NCBI GenBank assembly: GCA_949752745.1
Contig: OX457028.1
Span: 3,509,996 to 3,573,995, forward strand
Reading direction: 5' to 3'
Source of the DNA: Protula sp. h YS-2021
Taxonomy: Eukaryota > Annelida > Polychaeta > Sabellida > Serpulidae
Length of the DNA: 64,000 nt
Positions 59,019 to 64,000 of the stretch are shown piece after piece. The translations under genes were made by a program, and so were the position numbers. The number at the start of each line of letters is the position of its first letter. Positions within the stretch are counted from its first letter, which is position 1. Below the pieces are notes generated by a model. The model saw only the letters and a list, made by a program, of their open reading frames with translations, did not search any database and was not told the DNA's origin.

Positions 59019-61390
59019 TTAGTAGCGCTGAATAATATAACCATAAAAGTGTGATCTTGTTTCGTCCTCGGAATACATGTAAGAGTAACCTGCGTAGGAG
59101 CGCACCCAAACTGCTTTTCCGGCATCACATTCTATAACTACATGTACGCTGCCGTGTGGAAATGAATTAGCAAAGGCATCTTCATTTATAAGCCCGCCAT
59201 TAATCAGCACTGTGGTCTCCATCATCAATTCTATATACATATGATCACCATGACGGGTATATATGTTTACACCGAACACGTATACGCCGTGCACTGGGCA
59301 CGTGAAACTGCTGTCATCAATGCTGTAATGGTTACCCATGTTACTCACGATCTCGTCAAACACCACAGCTTCACCATAGTCATAGTATCTGCTTCCCAGA
59401 GCGTACGCTGTGAAAGCAATGGGCTGATCTTCTAGAAAAAAGATTCATTGTTATCAATCATCACTGTTGTATTCAAAGGGAATTGCAAGCAATTTAAACT
59501 CTTAAGTGATAACGCCATGAATTACACATCAGTTCATCATGACTAGACTGACTGATCAAAGACAGATTGAATATGTTGTTATAATATTTCTTATTTAAAA
59601 ATTAATAAAATTAGGCTCATTTTATACTTTTCAACAGCACTACTTGATATCTCTTATTTGTAGAATGGTAGTCACAAGTTGTTACCTGGAATTTCAGGAA
59701 GATTCCAGCAATCAAAAAAGATTTGCATATAATCGCCACTGTATCCAGGTTCGCATTCGTTCACCATCTGTCCGGTATATTCATAAGCACACGTCTTTTT
59801 ATTGTTACAGGTCGTCTTCAGTTGGTTCCAGGCCAAAGGATCAATTTCTGACATGACTTCACGGCAGTCAATGGTTACATTTGGCGTACAGCATTCAGAA
59901 CAATTTGTACCATATTTTCCAATAGTTGCGAGGGTCACATTGATGAATGAGCTTTCTGGACATGACATATAGATAACGTCGTAAAGGCAGCCGTATTGTA
60001 TTCAGCTAAGACAAAAGAGACAAAAGAATGCACAGAGACATTATGGTATGTAATAAGGGAAAGCAAAAATGTAACATGTGCAGAGTCTATTTCGAAAAAA
60101 GTGCTATTAAATCTACCATGACATTTACTATTATATCCGATGTATTTCCAAGTCATAAAAACAAATCAGTGAAAACTCTATGCCCTATTTCACACAGATA
60201 GACTTGTGACAAAGCTATTCTACCTTCAGATCATGTGATATTTAACATAATTTTCTCAATATCATTAATTATATGATTTCAGCACTTAACAAATATATAA
60301 CATGATCGATTTAGAAACGAACTTTTTGTATCCATCGATGCTTTTGTGGAACTTGTTCGTAAATTTCTGGAACGAAACGAATTTTTCCTGTTTAAATTTA
60401 CACCCAGATCGGTCGGCTCTGCATTGGTTTTAGTTCCATAGATGCAAATATCTGTAATCAAAGACGATTGTTCCTTATTTTTGAGTTCCAGCTTTCTTAT
60501 TGCTTTTGCCTGGTCGATGTTGTCACGAGCAAGTTTCGCTTGGCTGACTCGCAGATTTTCAATTGTTCTTCGCTGATCCTCAATTAACTTCTTTAATGAA
60601 AGACATTGCATACTCTAGATAAGGTTGAAATTACGACTTAAAAGGAAATACAGGGTTAAAGTATTTTTTAATTTTGAAACGTGTCAGTTTAATTTTATTT
60701 AACAAATGTAGTCACTAGTCCATCGATTTGACTTAAAATGAACTTAATTCAATGGCTAAAAAATAAAATTCGTATATATCTTTTAAAAACATGTTCAGTG
60801 CATTTTAATGCATAGATTTAATTATATTTATGCATAAATGCTGCATATATTACCTGCTGTTGATGAAACATGAGTCGCATTTCTGCTATCTCAGACTCTA
60901 TGCTGGTAAATCCATCACCTGGTCTGTCGGTAATATCGCTGCACTAAATATTGAATAATAGTTATTCAGGTATACGTTTAAAATATACAATTTAGCCTTT
61001 TCAGATTTCTTATAATGGGTTTTTATACTAAATAAATATCTTGTCCTTGAATTTAAGTATTAGTAATGTATGCTATTTTCATACTGCATCTGTAAATCAT
61101 TAATCGACTTGCATTAACTAAGCTAAGCTTATCAAGTGACGTCTAAAACTGTAGATTTGCTCTGGATCATTTATAGAAGAGGGCACTGTCTTAGCTGGAT
61201 AAACATATTCTGCAACAATTAAATCAAAAATCAATTTTAAAAGTTACAATTAACACATTTATTATGAAAAACAAGTATATCATATACAGATATGTTCAAT
61301 GCATACCTTGACCAACTGTATTGATATCAGTCCGCACAGCGATGCCACATACATAAGTCTAACTTTTCTCATTGTTGTTAAATTCTCCAT
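59019..61390 (-). CDS. Secreted coiled-coil, SUEL-lectin-like and C1q-domain gene, copy C
   Basis: Exon 1 (61390-61307) encodes a signal peptide, MENLTTMRKVRLMYVASLCG, ending VK before gtatgc. Exon 2 (60943-60854, 30 codons) reads CSDITDRPG ... EMRLMFHQQQ. Exon 3 (60614 down to a stop at 60279) is a coiled coil (KKLIEDQRRTIENLRVSQAK) with no obvious donor. Exon 4 (60005-59686) is a SUEL/Gal-lectin-like domain: GCLYDVIYMSCPESSF ... GKYGTNCSECCTPN ... DYMQIFFDCW. Exon 5 (59431-59019) is a full C1q domain: EDQPIAFTAYAL, CPVHGVYVFGVNIYT, VIECDAGKAVWVRS, SHFYGYIIQRY. C1q proteins trimerise and bind microbial or self ligands outside the cell. Exon 4 lacks 4 bp found in copy B and has a stop in the lectin frame near its start. 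Therefore either the lectin module is dead, exon 4 is skipped, or this is an assembly error. Confidence 0.8.
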
Positions 61391-61399
61391 CTCAAATTA

Positions 61400-63580
61400 A
61401 CGTGTGATCAATTTTCCATCCAACATTAGCGTGCGACTGGACCCGATTTATGCTCGACCGATGTGTATCATGATATCAAGATCATCTAGAAAGGTCATAA
61501 TAACATAAAGCAACTGAATTCAATACATATCTCCCACATAGATTTTTAACAAAGAAGTTCACTAGCGTCCATTAGACATGGTTAAACAGCGAGCCCACAA
61601 TCTGCAGTTTCAAAAGACATTTAAATAATACTGAATGATAAAAAACGGTATTTTATAAATTAATCCTGAAAAATCAAATATAAATTGCTTGAAAGGCTTT
61701 GTCTATGTAATTTTTTCATTTGTTCAAACACGAATTGTGTAAAATCTACTGCCTTCAGTTCTTCAATACCTTTCATTCAAAATAAGCTTAGACCTTTTCT
61801 GAGCTACAACACTGGTACAATTTTAAGTTGTTGTTGATATTGTAAATTTTTGTTTCTAAGCGTTCTAAGCAACGGAACTAAAATTATAAACTAGTGAGTA
61901 TTACTTAACAGTAGAGCTTTTCGGTAGCAGTGTAATTAAAATAGAAGCTTAATTTTAAATGCAGGCCAAAGCAATATTTTTCGAACGAAACTTATGCGAC
62001 GCCTTGAGAAAAACCAATAACCATAGGCTACATAACAACAACAACAACAACGGGGAAACTTCAGTATATTCACTTTGAACGGAAGCTAACCGCATATAAC
62101 TACTAACTAATGGCTACTCTCTAATGTAATGTTATCCCGATCGAACTTTACCCCATTTTTTAAGTCTTGAAACGGCTTTGAATTGGCTTTATTCAAAGTC
62201 GATTTAAAGCTAAAAAATGAGTGTAACAGGGTTATGTTTTACATTATAGCATAACAAGTCACGTATCTGTTCTAGATTCGAGCCTTTTAATCTTGCTTGT
62301 CATTATTTATAGTGCTCAAGATTGTTGTTAACATTTAAGAGTGAGTGATAGAGAGGCTCTTGTTTCAACCAGTACGGCGTAAAGTGCAAACACAATATGA
62401 AAGTCTTTGCATGGCCTAAGTGTCTACATTATCAGCAGGGCAGCGTACACACATGTCATAAAACAAGAGAATTGATGTATATCAATTAGTAGTCTTTGAA
62501 AATAAAAACTTGCCTTGAATAATGCCTTCCTTTTGTCATCAATAATAATACATACAAAACAATGTAAATGCCTTAAATTTGTGCGATTTAAGAACTAACC
62601 TCACGAGCCCACGCCTTAAACAAATATCTTCTCCATTTTGAACGTTTCTTGTTATTTTGACAGTTCAACTCAAATCGGGAAATAGCAAAACAACAAAAAT
62701 ACGCAAGTGAGACAAATTAATGACGTAATTATATGTGTGTAATTACATGACGTTTCATTTTGAAGCTGTGCTGTAAGTGTCGTCACTGAATTATTGATCA
62801 CTTTTGAGAATAGGCTGGAATGGAATCGGTACGGTGCAAAAATTCACTTAAACACTGAGAGTGGGAGGAGGTAGTAAAACTCGGATATTGCCCGGTCCGT
62901 TTTTATATCATTCCTTTATACGCGGACCTCCATAGAGATTTAATATAATATAATAATAATTGATTAAAACTGTTAACTTTTGAATTAGTTTTCCTTTTTG
63001 TTTGTGAAATACACTTAACTGACTAAGGAAGGGTTTTTTATTGTAAATATTTTTCTTACTATTTGCGGTTTTCTTGTTTCTGAAATTACTGCTTAAGAAA
63101 AGACCGAAAGTTTACAAAGATCTATTTCCCGACGTCGCCCGTCGGACTGAAGCCGGTTTTTTAGTAAATTAGATTTTGACGTAACATCAACCTTATCACA
63201 ACATTTTTTGACCGAGTTATAGTGGTAAAACGTCTCGACTTTAGACCAACCATGTACAACCATAAAAAGACGTCAGTTGTTTGCTCGGAGGGGTTTTATC
63301 GATGCGTTTTATTCAATTACGAGCATGCTGTTCAGGGTCAGCGTATGGGCGTATGAGTGCCCAGAGTGTCTCCATTTCCAGCGGATACTTTTACACATTT
63401 TCATAAAACGAAGAGGAATAATAATGCCATTACGTAGTTACTGATGTCGAATCATCCTTCTGCCGTTTAATGATCTGTCTTCAGCCTATAATACATCCTT
63501 TTCACTCTATTTTTCTGATGTTGTTCTTTCTTTCTTTCCTTCTTTATTCTTTATTGATTGTTTTGTTTGTTTCTTTCTTA
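61400..63580. other. Upstream flank of copy C and non-coding stretch
   Basis: AT-rich. It includes a (CAA)n run at 62035-62051, an imperfect palindrome 'tgacgtaattat ... ataattac.tgacg' at 62720-62752, and GACGTC-rich sequence at 63130-63275 related to that at 4.2-4.8 kb. No gene was recognised. Confidence 0.4.
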
Positions 63581-63586
63581 TTTAAG

Positions 63587-63594
63587 TCTCTCTC

Positions 63595-63667
<73 letters not shown>
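63587..63667. repeat. (CT)n microsatellite, about 38 units
   Basis: Almost pure tc repeat with one interruption near its start. Arg-Glu and Leu-Ser frames across it are artefacts. Confidence 0.97.
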
Positions 63668-63672
<5 letters not shown>

Positions 63673-64000
63673 AGGTAACTCCATCAATTTTATATGCATG
63701 AATTAACGAGGAACGGTAATGTGTGCAGACTGGAAGCACGATCATGTCATACACAGCACCACTGTGGTAGTGGTATCTTTCAGGATAAGAGCGTACGCTA
63801 ACAGAGAGAAAGATTCTTCCACTGCATATATGATCTATTCTTAGCAATTTTTCAGAACATATTTACATTGGTAAATAGTGTTAAACAACAAAATATACTT
63901 GCGAGGGAGCCTATAATTATATATCCAGGCATATCGAGCTTTCAGCAAGCGGTTAACAACACAAACAACTGGGTTGTTTGTAATATTCTATTGTTTTTTA

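Overview
This is animal DNA, most likely from a mollusc and probably a bivalve. It is AT-rich and intron-bearing, full of microsatellites and transposon relics, with two exact 200-N scaffold gaps. The protein families present are typical of bivalve genomes: C1q-domain genes in tandem, a SUEL-type lectin module, discoidin/EGF secreted proteins, a DUF4806 gene, and satellites built on a GACCTTGACC motif. The assignment is inferred from family content; no species marker was seen.

Layout. 0.6-2.0 kb: minus-strand secreted discoidin/EGF gene with its signal-peptide exon. 5.2-9.5 kb: a decayed PIF/Harbinger transposon with a transposase and a Myb/SANT accessory gene facing each other. 10.9-15.1 kb: a largely open DIRS-superfamily (tyrosine-recombinase) retrotransposon running into a gap. 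15.9-18.9 kb: a broken DUF4806 gene. 20.7-22.3 kb: an intact intronless gene with 16 C2H2 zinc fingers. Its stop codon and 3' flank were tandemly duplicated. 23.6-25.9 kb: a 27-bp minisatellite and a ~130-bp satellite. 26.3 kb: a dead copy of one exon of a monocarboxylate-transporter-like gene. The living five-exon gene lies at 31.9-37.7 kb. 42.7-43.6 kb: LINE endonuclease relic.

43.8-61.4 kb holds three minus-strand copies of one secreted gene: signal peptide, short linker, coiled coil, then a SUEL-like lectin and/or C1q domain. The 59-61 kb copy is the most complete but has a frame break in its lectin exon. The 50.6-52.1 kb copy lost its C1q domain beside a dead BEL/Pao element (47.4-50.1 kb). 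The 43.8-45.7 kb copy was split by a 643-bp inverted-repeat element with a 9-bp target duplication. A 1.9-kb element with long terminal inverted repeats (52.6-54.5 kb) and a cluster of four CRE palindromes (54.6 kb) lie between copies.

How it works together: the intact genes are a zinc-finger regulator, a membrane transporter, a secreted adhesion/lectin-type protein and a C1q-type secreted immune or recognition protein. They do not form a pathway. The main story is turnover of a tandem C1q-lectin family by mobile elements and microsatellites. I saw no convincing new operon-like or defence system.
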